64,000 nt of DNA from Microbaculum sp051390635 (lineage in GTDB: Bacteria; Pseudomonadota; Alphaproteobacteria; Rhizobiales; Tepidamorphaceae): contig NZ_JBPODT010000003.1 in the NCBI RefSeq assembly GCF_051390635.1, positions 620,001 through 684,000 on the forward strand. The letters run 5' to 3'. Shown one piece after another: positions 8,164 to 15,693 of the stretch. Each line of letters opens with the position of its first letter. Within the stretch, counting starts at the first letter, position 1. Under the pieces are notes generated by a model. The model saw only the letters and a list, made by a program, of their open reading frames with translations, had not been told where the DNA came from and did not search any database. Made by a program: the position numbers and the translations under genes.

Positions 8164-10050
8164 CTAAGCCACCAAACCCGGCGTACCTAGCATCCGTTTC
8201 TGCGCGGCGATCCTAAACGGCGCGTTTGCGGCCCCGTATCCCTTATAGCCGTCGCGTCGCTCTACGATTTCGAAGAAGAAGCCTTCGCCGTAGTTCGGGC
8301 TATAGAGCTGGAAATACTCGCCGCGGTCGTCGCGGTCGTAGAGGATATTGGCCGCGCGCAGGCGCTCTGTAAGGTCCGGCGCAAGCCCGAAGCGGGCCTG
8401 GAGATCGTCGTAGTAGTTTGGCGAGATCGCCAGGGCCTGGAATCCCCTGTCCTTCAGGGCGGCGGCAGTCTTGAAGATATCGCGCGTCGCGAACGCCAGG
8501 TGCTGGACGCTCGAGCCGAAGCTCTCGGCGATGAAGCGGCCCGCTAGCGTTCTACGGTTCTCCGCTCCGTTAAGGGTCAATCGCAAGGTGCCGTCGTCGC
8601 TCTCGATCACCTGGCTGCGCACCAGGCCGGCCGGATCGACCACGTCGACCATCGGTAGCTTCCTGGTCCGAAAGATTGACGTGTAGAAGAGTAGCCAGGT
8701 CAGCATCTCCTCGTAGTTCATCGTCTGCGCGACATGGTCGACCGAGACGAGACCTGCGTCCGATGATGTACCGGCTTCGGCGAACTCGAACTCGATTTCC
8801 CAGACACGCCCGAGGTCGCTTTTTTCATCCAGGAAGTAAATGACGCCGCCGCCGACGCCGCGGATGGCGGGGATGACGAGCTCGCCGGGACCGGCAGGCT
8901 GCTCGAAGGTCTGGGCGCGCAGTGCGCGCGCACGCTCGACCGTGGCGGCGGCGTCCTCGACCCTTAGCCCCATCGCATAGGCGGTCGCGCCATGCATCAC
9001 ATAGGCTGAATGCGCCAGACCCTCCTTTTCAGTGTTGACGACAACATTGATCGCGCCCTGCCGGTGGAGCGTGACGTCCTTGGTGCGGTGACGGGCTGTC
9101 TCGTCGAAACCCATTGTCTTCAGCAGCGACGTCAACTGCTGCGCCTCGCGTTCCGATGCAGCGAATTCGACGAACTCGACGCCTTCGACGCGGATACGGT
9201 CCGGCATCGGCGGAACGTCGATCGCCACGTCCGGTTCGCTGCGCCGCACCTGATCCATTAAGGCCAGCAGTGAGCGGTGTCCGTCGATCGCGATCGACTT
9301 CGGAGACCCGCCGCGGAACTGGTCATTGAAGATTTCCAGCGAGAGAGGCCCGTCGTATCCGGTCGCAGCCACCGCCTGCATGAAATCGGTAACGGGCAGG
9401 TCGCCCTCTCCCGGCATGTTGCGGAAATGCCGGCTCCAGAACAGAAGGTCCATGTCGACAAGCGGTGCGTCTGCGAGCTGGACGATGAAAATCCGGTCGC
9501 CCGGAATCGCTCGGATGGAATTCACGTCGATGCGACGGGCGAGCGTATGGAAGGAGTCGAGGATCAGGCCGATATTCGGATGATCGGCCCGCCGCACGAC
9601 TTCCCAGGCATCGCGGTGATCGTTGATATGCGCGCCCCAGGCGAGCGCTTCGTATCCGACTCTCAGGTTTCGGCGCTCAGCCCGTTCACCCAGCTCCCGG
9701 AAGTCATCCGCAAGTCGGTCGATCCCACCGAGCGAATGCGGTGACACGTTCGAGCAGACCAGCATCAGATCCGTGCCGAGTTCCTGCATCAGGTCGAACT
9801 TGCGCTCGGCTCTGTCGTAGGCGCGCGACCGGTAGGGCTCCGGCATTCCCTCGAAATCGCGGAACGGCTGGAACAGGGTGATCTCGAGGCCGTGGTCACG
9901 GATCATCTGCCCGACTTCCGCGGGCGATCCGTCAAATGCGAGGAAGTCGTTCTCGAAAATCTCGACGCCGTCGAACCCGGCCGCCGCGATCGCCGCTAGT
10001 TTCTCCCGCAGATCTCCACTGATCGATACAGTCGCGATAGACGTCTTCAT
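8164..10050 (-). CDS. quiC: 3-dehydroshikimate dehydratase, two-domain (sugar isomerase-like + HPPD-like)
   Basis: About 628 aa. The N-terminal half is an AP-endonuclease-2/xylose-isomerase-like TIM barrel (KTSIATVSISGDLREKL; GFDGVEIFEND; ILDSFHTLARR; SLEIFNDQFRGG). The C-terminal half is a VOC/4-hydroxyphenylpyruvate-dioxygenase-like domain (VSVDHVAQTM; FGSSVQHLAFATRDI; YYDDLQARF). This fusion is known from bacterial dehydroshikimate dehydratases that convert 3-dehydroshikimate to protocatechuate. It lies downstream of a TetR gene and beside shikimate dehydrogenase and dehydroquinase, which supports the call. The start is uncertain: ATG 10050 fits the family N-terminus, while ATG 10065 lies almost against GGAGG. 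Confidence 0.85.
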   Translation of the reverse strand: MKTSIATVSISGDLREKLAAIAAAGFDGVEIFENDFLAFDGSPAEVGQMIRDHGLEITLFQPFRDFEGMPEPYRSRAYDRAERKFDLMQELGTDLMLVCSNVSPHSLGGIDRLADDFRELGERAERRNLRVGYEALAWGAHINDHRDAWEVVRRADHPNIGLILDSFHTLARRIDVNSIRAIPGDRIFIVQLADAPLVDMDLLFWSRHFRNMPGEGDLPVTDFMQAVAATGYDGPLSLEIFNDQFRGGSPKSIAIDGHRSLLALMDQVRRSEPDVAIDVPPMPDRIRVEGVEFVEFAASEREAQQLTSLLKTMGFDETARHRTKDVTLHRQGAINVVVNTEKEGLAHSAYVMHGATAYAMGLRVEDAAATVERARALRAQTFEQPAGPGELVIPAIRGVGGGVIYFLDEKSDLGRVWEIEFEFAEAGTSSDAGLVSVDHVAQTMNYEEMLTWLLFYTSIFRTRKLPMVDVVDPAGLVRSQVIESDDGTLRLTLNGAENRRTLAGRFIAESFGSSVQHLAFATRDIFKTAAALKDRGFQALAISPNYYDDLQARFGLAPDLTERLRAANILYDRDDRGEYFQLYSPNYGEGFFFEIVERRDGYKGYGAANAPFRIAAQKRMLGTPGLVA

Positions 10051-10080
10051 CGCAGTTGTCCGCATTCCTCCAGTTGCCGG

Positions 10081-10734
10081 TCAGTCTGCCTTGAGATGCC
10101 GGACGACCATCTCGACCACTGCTTCGCGAAGGGAATCGAGCGATTTCCTAGATCCGAGGTTTCGCTTGAAGATCTGGGAGAAGGTTGCCCGGTTGGAAAC
10201 GTTGAAGAAACACAGCGCGCTGATCTGCCAGTGCACTTCGATCGGATCGAGGCCCGCGCGGAACACACCCTGTTCGACGCCCCGTCCGTAGAGGCGGCGA
10301 ACGGCGTCGATGGCCGTCACGTTGAGCTTCTGAATTACGGATGACTTCGCGAGGAACTCGCCGTGATGAATGTTCTCGATCATCACCAGGCGGATGAAGT
10401 CCTCGTGGCTGTTGTGGTGGTCGAACGTGAAACGGACAAGCTTCGCCAGCGCCTCGGCCGGCGGCAGATCCTCGAGATCGAGCGCGGCCTCGGTCATCCG
10501 CATCCGGCTGTAGGCGTCCTCGAGAACCTTGAGATAGAGGCCGTCCTTGTCGCCGAAGTAGTAGTAGATCATCCGCTTGCTGGACTTGGTCTTGGCGGCG
10601 ATCTCGTCGATGCGCGCGCCCGAAAGCCCATTTTGCGCGAACTCCTTCGTCGCCACTTCGATGATGTTGCGTTTCGTGCCCTCCGGGTCGTTCGTCCGGC
10701 TCGGCGCAGTTTTCGTGATTGTCTCAATCGTCAT
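10081..10734 (-). CDS. TetR-family regulator of the quinate/shikimate block
   Basis: About 217 aa from ATG 10734. The upstream in-frame extension would run into the promoter region and is not used. The N-terminal TetR helix-turn-helix is clear (IIEVATKEFAQNGLSGARID followed by EIAAKTKSSKRMIYYYFGDK). The C-terminal ligand domain contains FDHHNSHEDFIRLVMIENIHHG. It sits immediately upstream of quiC (same strand, about 30 bp) and divergent from the shikimate dehydrogenase gene. A 14-bp site repeated at both rightward promoters of the block is its likely operator. The inducer is probably a pathway intermediate, which is inferred. Confidence 0.87.
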   Translation of the reverse strand: MTIETITKTAPSRTNDPEGTKRNIIEVATKEFAQNGLSGARIDEIAAKTKSSKRMIYYYFGDKDGLYLKVLEDAYSRMRMTEAALDLEDLPPAEALAKLVRFTFDHHNSHEDFIRLVMIENIHHGEFLAKSSVIQKLNVTAIDAVRRLYGRGVEQGVFRAGLDPIEVHWQISALCFFNVSNRATFSQIFKRNLGSRKSLDSLREAVVEMVVRHLKAD

Positions 10735-10771
10735 GATGGCGAGGGCGCTCCTTCTCGCGATAGTCCCATAA

Positions 10772-10800
10772 TTGACTAAACTAACTGGTTCGTCCATAGT
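10772..10800 (+). promoter_or_regulatory. Promoter of shikimate dehydrogenase gene with TetR-type operator (copy 1)
   Basis: TTGACT (10772-10777) and CATAGT (10795-10800) are 17 bp apart. The spacer holds ACTAACTGGTTCGT (10780-10793), an imperfect inverted repeat (ACTAAC/GTTCGT). The longer shared text TAAACTAACT-N2-TTCGTCCAT recurs at 11821. Lying between -35 and -10, the site would block RNA polymerase when bound. Confidence 0.65.
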
Positions 10801-10896
10801 TTGGGCGGCCTGTCAGCCCGGCAGGCGGGCCGTTCCAGACCGAAATGCAGGAGCGGCGGCGTCCCGCGAGGCCCTGAAAACACGAGGCACTCGGCC

Positions 10897-11784
10897 TTGA
10901 AATCGGACACGGCGGTTCACGAAGAGAATGGTCTTCCCGGCGCCGGTGTGGCATTGCGAGCCGGACTGGTCGGCCGCGGTATCCAGCAGTCCCTTAGCCC
11001 TCGCATGCATGTGGCGGAAGGCACGCGTCTCGGGCTCGACTATGAATACCACCTGTTCGATTTCGATATCCTCGGAGCGAGTGATTCCGATCTGCCCAGC
11101 CTAGTCGAAAAGCTGGGGCGCGAGGGCTATGCAGGACTGAACGTCACGCACCCATTCAAGGAACGCGTCATTTCCTGCCTCGACGGCCTGTCTGCAGACG
11201 CGGACGTCATCGGAGCGGTGAACACTGTGGTGTTCGGCCCCTCAGGCCCCATTGGCCACAATACCGACTGCTGGGGCTTCGCAGAGAGTTTTCGGCGCGG
11301 CCTCCACGCGCCACGGCTCAAGACGGTCGTGCTCCTTGGCGCGGGAGGAGCAGGTCTGGCTGTCGCCAAGGCGCTTCTCGATCTTGGCGCGGGGCGAATT
11401 GCGATCGCGGATACGGACCCGGGCAAGTCCATCCGCCTCTCGAAACACATAGGGGAAACCTACGGCGCAGACCGTATCGCCGATGCGACAGACCTCGAAG
11501 CCGCTGTTGCAGGTGCCTCGGGCGTGGTGAACGCGACACCGGTTGGCATGGCCAAGTACCCGGGCACGCCGTTGCCGGTCGATTGGCTGCGTCCGGATCA
11601 GTGGGTTTCCGACATTGTGTATTTCCCGGCCGAGACGGAACTGCTGAAAGCCGCGCGGGCGATTGGCTGCCAGGTTCTGCCGGGAGCGGGAATGGCGATC
11701 TTCCAGGCCGTGATGGCGTTCAGGCTGATCACGGGGGTCGACCCCGATCCCGTTCAAATGGCCGCACATTTCGGCGCGAGGTAG
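10897..11784 (+). CDS. Shikimate/quinate 5-dehydrogenase (AroE family)
   Basis: About 295 aa from TTG 10897, which has GAGG nine bases upstream; an upstream TTG at 10801 would coincide with the transcription start and is rejected. Motifs are SLSPRMH (substrate serines), NVTHPFKERV (catalytic lysine), the GAGGAGLAVAKALLDLGA nucleotide-binding loop, NATPVGM and GAGMAIFQA. The enzyme oxidises shikimate or quinate, or reduces dehydroshikimate. A catabolic direction is inferred because it heads an operon with a TRAP importer and dehydroquinase and faces quiC and its TetR regulator. Confidence 0.88.
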   Translation: MKSDTAVHEENGLPGAGVALRAGLVGRGIQQSLSPRMHVAEGTRLGLDYEYHLFDFDILGASDSDLPSLVEKLGREGYAGLNVTHPFKERVISCLDGLSADADVIGAVNTVVFGPSGPIGHNTDCWGFAESFRRGLHAPRLKTVVLLGAGGAGLAVAKALLDLGAGRIAIADTDPGKSIRLSKHIGETYGADRIADATDLEAAVAGASGVVNATPVGMAKYPGTPLPVDWLRPDQWVSDIVYFPAETELLKAARAIGCQVLPGAGMAIFQAVMAFRLITGVDPDPVQMAAHFGAR

Positions 11785-11814
11785 CAATGGAGGCAAGACA
11801 GGTGCCGATCCGAA

Positions 11815-11844
11815 TTGACGTAAACTAACTATTTCGTCCATTAT
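11815..11844 (+). promoter_or_regulatory. Promoter of TRAP system 2 with TetR-type operator (copy 2)
   Basis: TTGACG (11815-11820) is followed after 17-18 bp by CCATTA/CATTAT (11838-11844). ACTAACTATTTCGT (11824-11837) occupies the spacer in the same phase as copy 1. The shared text with copy 1 is TAAACTAACT-N2-TTCGTCCAT, so the transporter operon probably shares the TetR regulator. Confidence 0.65.
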
Positions 11845-11900
11845 CGAAAAAAAGGAACGGTGGACTCTCGGAAGTCCGCTCTAAACGGGAGGAAAATAGC

Positions 11901-12890
11901 ATGTCCATGATGATCAACAGACGCTTCGCCATCCTCGGCTGCGCCATGCTCGCCGCCATCGGCGTCGCCGGACCTGCGGCCGCGCAGGACAAGCCGACTC
12001 TCAAGTTCGCGGCTGTCTTCGGGGATACGGATATCCGCGCCGATGCTATCCGGAACCTGCAGGAAGCACTCTCCAGTGAGTTCACCCTCGAACCGCATTT
12101 TGGCGCCACCCTCTTCAAACAAGGCACCGAGCTCGTCGCCCTTCAGCGCGGCAACCTGGAAACGGGCATCGTCGCGCCGCAGGATATCGCCAAGCAGCTG
12201 CCCGAGTGGTCGGTTCTGACGGCCGCCTACCTGTTCCGCGACGCCGATCATCTGAAGACGTTCTTCGCCAGCGAGCCTGGCAAGGAAATGACGAAGATGG
12301 CCGAGGACAAGCTCGGCATCCGTATCATCGCCCCGGTCTATTTCGGGACCCGCCAGGTGAATCTGAAGCCCGAGAAGGAGATCAAGACGCCGGCGGACAT
12401 GGCGGGCATCAAGCTGAGAATGCCGGGTGGCGACGCCTGGCAGTTTCTCGGCTCCGCACTCGGCGCCAACCCGACGCCGATGGCGTATTCGGAAGTTTAC
12501 ACCGGCCTGCAGACCGGCGCGATCGATGGCCAGGACAACCCGCTGCCGAACGACTACAACATGAAATTCTACGAGGTAACCTCGCAGATCGTGTTGACCA
12601 GCCACCTGATCGGCTACGATCTGTTCGCGGTATCCAAGAAAACATGGGATTCGCTGACACCGGAGCAGCAGGCGACGCTCGAAGCCGAGGTCAACAAGGC
12701 CGTCGACTGGAGCACGCAGAGGCACCTCGAAGAGGAAGCCAAGCTCGCCGACTTCTTCAAGGAACAAGGGCTCAAGGTCTACAAGCCCGACGTCGAGGCT
12801 TTCCGCCAGTATGCCCAGCAGAAGTATCTCGAATCCGACTTCGCCAAGGACTGGCCGGAAGGAATGCTGGACAAGATCAACGCCCTCTGA
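11901..12890 (+). CDS. TRAP substrate-binding protein, DctP family (system 2)
   Basis: A 329-aa receptor from ATG 11901 behind GGGAGGAAAATAGC, with a signal peptide ending near AGPAAAQDK. DctP motifs are KLRMPGGDAWQFLGSALGANP and EVYTGLQTGAIDGQDNPLPN. It has its own promoter and a putative TetR operator and lies directly after the shikimate dehydrogenase gene. Context makes quinate, shikimate or dehydroshikimate the likely cargo; this is inference, not a sequence-encoded specificity. Confidence 0.9.
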   Translation: MSMMINRRFAILGCAMLAAIGVAGPAAAQDKPTLKFAAVFGDTDIRADAIRNLQEALSSEFTLEPHFGATLFKQGTELVALQRGNLETGIVAPQDIAKQLPEWSVLTAAYLFRDADHLKTFFASEPGKEMTKMAEDKLGIRIIAPVYFGTRQVNLKPEKEIKTPADMAGIKLRMPGGDAWQFLGSALGANPTPMAYSEVYTGLQTGAIDGQDNPLPNDYNMKFYEVTSQIVLTSHLIGYDLFAVSKKTWDSLTPEQQATLEAEVNKAVDWSTQRHLEEEAKLADFFKEQGLKVYKPDVEAFRQYAQQKYLESDFAKDWPEGMLDKINAL

Positions 12891-12913
12891 AGACTGTCAG
12901 GGGAGGGGAATTG

Positions 12914-12941
12914 GGTCACCGGCCTGATGTGGCCGGTGACC
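12914..12941 (+). other. Strong hairpin between dctP and dctQ (system 2)
   Basis: GGTCACCGGCC (12914-12924) and GGCCGGTGACC (12931-12941) form a perfect 11-bp stem around TGATGT. There is no U-run. It likely protects or partly uncouples the receptor message from the permease message. Confidence 0.65.
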
Positions 12942-12999
12942 GACGTCCGGACGGGTGCCTACTTTCGCTCGACACTGGTGAGAGCCAGCGAAAAAGCCG

Positions 13000-13515
13000 A
13001 TGACCATGAACCAGCTCCGTCTGCTGCGATGGATGAAACGGCGCGCCGAGAACGTCGCCGTCGTGCTGCTCGCGACCGTCTTCGTCTCCTTCATCCTTCA
13101 AATCCTCTTCCGCTACGTGCTCGGTTGGCCGGTCGGCTGGACGCTTGAGGTCAGCACGCTTGCCTGGATGTGGCTGGTGTTATGGGGGGCTGCGTTCGTT
13201 GTCACCGAGCGCGACGAGATCCGCTTCGATATCGTCTACAGCGCCGTCTCCAGGCGAACCCGCCGAGGTTTCGCGATCGTGACGGCCATGGCGCTGATCG
13301 CGCTCCTGCTTGTCTCACTGCCGGCGACTGTCGACTACGTGATGTTCATGAAGGTCGAGAAGGCGTCCTATATCGACATCCGGCTCGACTATCTCTTCTT
13401 CGTATACGTGCTGTTCGCTCTCGCCGCGATCGTCCGCTACGCATGGCTCGGTTTTGAGGCGATCCGCGGCAGGGCGCCCGATCTCACCGATCCCTCTCAC
13501 CTGAGGGACGAATGA
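13000..13515 (+). CDS. TRAP small permease, DctQ family (system 2)
   Basis: A 171-aa membrane protein with four predicted helices. The pattern VVLLATVFVSFILQILFRYV, then WTLEVSTLAWMWLVLWGAAF, is typical of DctQ. ATG 13000 and ATG 13006 are both possible starts, with only a weak purine-rich upstream sequence. The stop overlaps the dctM start (ATGA). It should anchor the receptor-permease complex of the putative quinate/shikimate importer. Confidence 0.88.
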   Translation: MTMNQLRLLRWMKRRAENVAVVLLATVFVSFILQILFRYVLGWPVGWTLEVSTLAWMWLVLWGAAFVVTERDEIRFDIVYSAVSRRTRRGFAIVTAMALIALLLVSLPATVDYVMFMKVEKASYIDIRLDYLFFVYVLFALAAIVRYAWLGFEAIRGRAPDLTDPSHLRDE

Positions 13516-14813
13516 GTCTGTTCAGTCCGTTTGCGATCTGTCTCGCCTCGATAACGGTTCTGGCTGTTCTCGGTTTGCCGATAGGATACGCGATGATCGG
13601 CGGCTCGATCCTCTACCTGCTGGTGCAGGGGCAGGATCTCGCCATCGCGGCCGAACAGCTTCTGCAAGGGCTTCGCGGCAGCTTCGTCCTGCTCGCCATC
13701 CCGCTTTTCATCCTGTCGGCCGAGTTGATGAACGTCGGCAGCCTGTCGAACCGGCTTCTGGATTTCTGCAACGCGCTGGTCGGGCGCTTCCGCGGCGGTC
13801 TCGGCCACGTCAACGTTGTGCAGAGCGTGATCTTCGCCGGCATGTCCGGGTCGGCGATCGCGGATGCCGCCGGCGTCGGGCGACTGATCATCGGAATGAT
13901 GACGCGCGACGGGCGCTATAGCCGCAGCTATGCAGGGGCGATCACGGCAGCCTCCGCGGTGGTGGGACCGATCATCCCGCCCTCGATCCCGATGGTGCTG
14001 TTCGCACTCGTTTCCGACGCGTCCATCGGATACCTGTTTCTGGGAGGCGCCGTGCCCGGACTGCTGATGGCCGCGATGCTGATGGCCATCAATTCCATCG
14101 TGGCGCATCGAAAGGACTTCCCGGTCGAAGACCCGGTCGCGCTGCGCAGGCTTCCCATGATTACGGTGCGCGCGTTCCCGGCGCTGATGATGCCGGTTAT
14201 CTTGCTCGGCGGCATCTACGGCGGGGTGGCCACGCCAACGGAAGCCGCCGCGATCGCGGCCGCCTATGCATTCCTCATTTCGATCCTTCTCTATCGCGAC
14301 GTGTCCGCGAAGGACGCCTATCGGGCCGTCCTGTCGAGCGCACGCTCGAGCGCCTCTATCGGCCTGATGATCGGCGGTGCGCTGGTCTTCAACTACGTGG
14401 TGACGATCGAGAATATTCCCAACAGCCTGAGTGCGATGATATCCGGCTACGATCTCTCGCCGCTCGGGTTCCTGCTGATCGTCAATGTCACGCTGCTGAT
14501 CCTGGGCTGCCTTCTCGAAGGCATCACGATCCTTCTCGTTATCGTCCCGATCTTCGTCCCGACGGCGCAGGCACTCGGCATCGACATGGTGCATTTCGGC
14601 GTGGTCGTCGTCGTCAACCTGATGATCGGCCTGATCACGCCGCCTTACGGCCTTCTGCTGTTCGTCGTCGCCAACGTGTCCCGCAGCGGACTTCTGCCGA
14701 TCATCCGCGACATCCTGCCATTCCTATTGGCACTGCTCGTCGCCCTCGCCTTCATCACACTGGTGCCGGACGTCGTTCTGTGGCTGCCGCGCCTGCTCGG
14801 CTACTCGGGATAG
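13512..14813 (+). CDS. TRAP large permease, DctM family (system 2)
   Basis: A 433-aa polytopic membrane protein. DctM signatures are FAGMSGSAIADAAGVGRLII, IIPPSIPMVLFALVS, GGIYGGVATPTEAAAIA and NLMIGLITPPYGLLLFV. It starts inside the dctQ stop codon and ends 11 bp before the dehydroquinase start, so importer and enzyme are probably cotranscribed. Length and helix pattern are normal for the family. Confidence 0.93.
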   Translation: MSLFSPFAICLASITVLAVLGLPIGYAMIGGSILYLLVQGQDLAIAAEQLLQGLRGSFVLLAIPLFILSAELMNVGSLSNRLLDFCNALVGRFRGGLGHVNVVQSVIFAGMSGSAIADAAGVGRLIIGMMTRDGRYSRSYAGAITAASAVVGPIIPPSIPMVLFALVSDASIGYLFLGGAVPGLLMAAMLMAINSIVAHRKDFPVEDPVALRRLPMITVRAFPALMMPVILLGGIYGGVATPTEAAAIAAAYAFLISILLYRDVSAKDAYRAVLSSARSSASIGLMIGGALVFNYVVTIENIPNSLSAMISGYDLSPLGFLLIVNVTLLILGCLLEGITILLVIVPIFVPTAQALGIDMVHFGVVVVVNLMIGLITPPYGLLLFVVANVSRSGLLPIIRDILPFLLALLVALAFITLVPDVVLWLPRLLGYSG

Positions 14814-14824
14814 GGACCGACCGA

Positions 14825-15256
14825 ATGAACAAGACGATCTATGTGCTGAACGGCCCGAACCTGAACCGGCTGGGCACCCGTGAACCGCACATCTACGGGA
14901 AGGCGACGCTCGCCGACATCGAGGCGATATGCCGGTCGGAACTGCCCGACTGGACGATCGCGTTCCGCCAGTCGAACCACGAGGGCGAGTTGATCGCGTG
15001 GGTGCACGAGGCGATAGCCGCCGGCGCGGGCATCGTCATCAACCCTGCCGCCTACACCTTCACGTCGATCGCGCTGCTGGATGCGCTGAAGATGTTCGAA
15101 GGGCCGATCATCGAGGTCCACCTCTCCAACATTCACCGGCGCGAGTCCTACTATCACCATTCCTACGTATCCAAGGTCGCCATCGGTGTGATTGCGGGAC
15201 TTGGTGCCGATGGATATCGGTTTGCGCTCAGGGCCGTTTCGAGCGCCCTTGCCTAG
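14825..15256 (+). CDS. aroQ: Type II 3-dehydroquinate dehydratase
   Basis: A 143-aa protein, the usual size for type II dehydroquinases. Motifs are VLNGPNLNRLGTREPHIYG, the catalytic-loop region with arginine and tyrosine, RQSNHEGELIAWVHEA, NPAAYTFTSIALLDAL and EVHLSNIHRRE. It interconverts 3-dehydroquinate and 3-dehydroshikimate. As the last gene of a quinate/shikimate uptake operon it probably works in catabolism here, in line with quiC and the dehydrogenase. The start at 14825 follows GGGATAGGGACCGACCGA. Confidence 0.93.
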   Translation: MNKTIYVLNGPNLNRLGTREPHIYGKATLADIEAICRSELPDWTIAFRQSNHEGELIAWVHEAIAAGAGIVINPAAYTFTSIALLDALKMFEGPIIEVHLSNIHRRESYYHHSYVSKVAIGVIAGLGADGYRFALRAVSSALA

Positions 15257-15693
15257 CCCGTGTCGGAATTGAGCTTTGCAGCCGGACGAAGTAAATCCGA
15301 CACAAGGTGAATAGCGAAATATTATTACTGAGACGGCAAGGCGTCAGCCGTGGCCGTTCGAGGGCGTTGCTATGAACGACGGTTCTTGATGCTTCGTTGT
15401 TCTGAACGTAACCGCGGGGGCAGCCTGTTTCGCTGAAGCGGATTGCCTCGTGATTTAACGGAGCGCTCGGCCCTAGTTGGCAGGGCGGCGCGCGGACTTC
15501 CCGGTTGCGTGGCCGACTATGACTAAAGCGCGAATGGACCTGATCGCTGTCCGAGTAGAGTTCGCTGTTCTGGGTCGCGTGCTGAAGGTTCTGCAAATTC
15601 GCTGGGAGCCGCGATTATGGCAAGGCTTCGCGCTGTTTACCGAAGGCAGGCCGGTTTCAGGAACTAAGGCCACTTTTCAAGATCGGGACAATA
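15257..15693. other. Intergenic stretch between converging operons
   Basis: About 440 bp with no credible gene. GTGTCGGA (15260-15267) and TCCGACAC (15296-15303) form an inverted repeat with a 28-nt loop just after aroQ. It could be a weak terminator or an old element end; no U-run follows. The remainder has overlapping short frames without family features. Confidence 0.5.
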
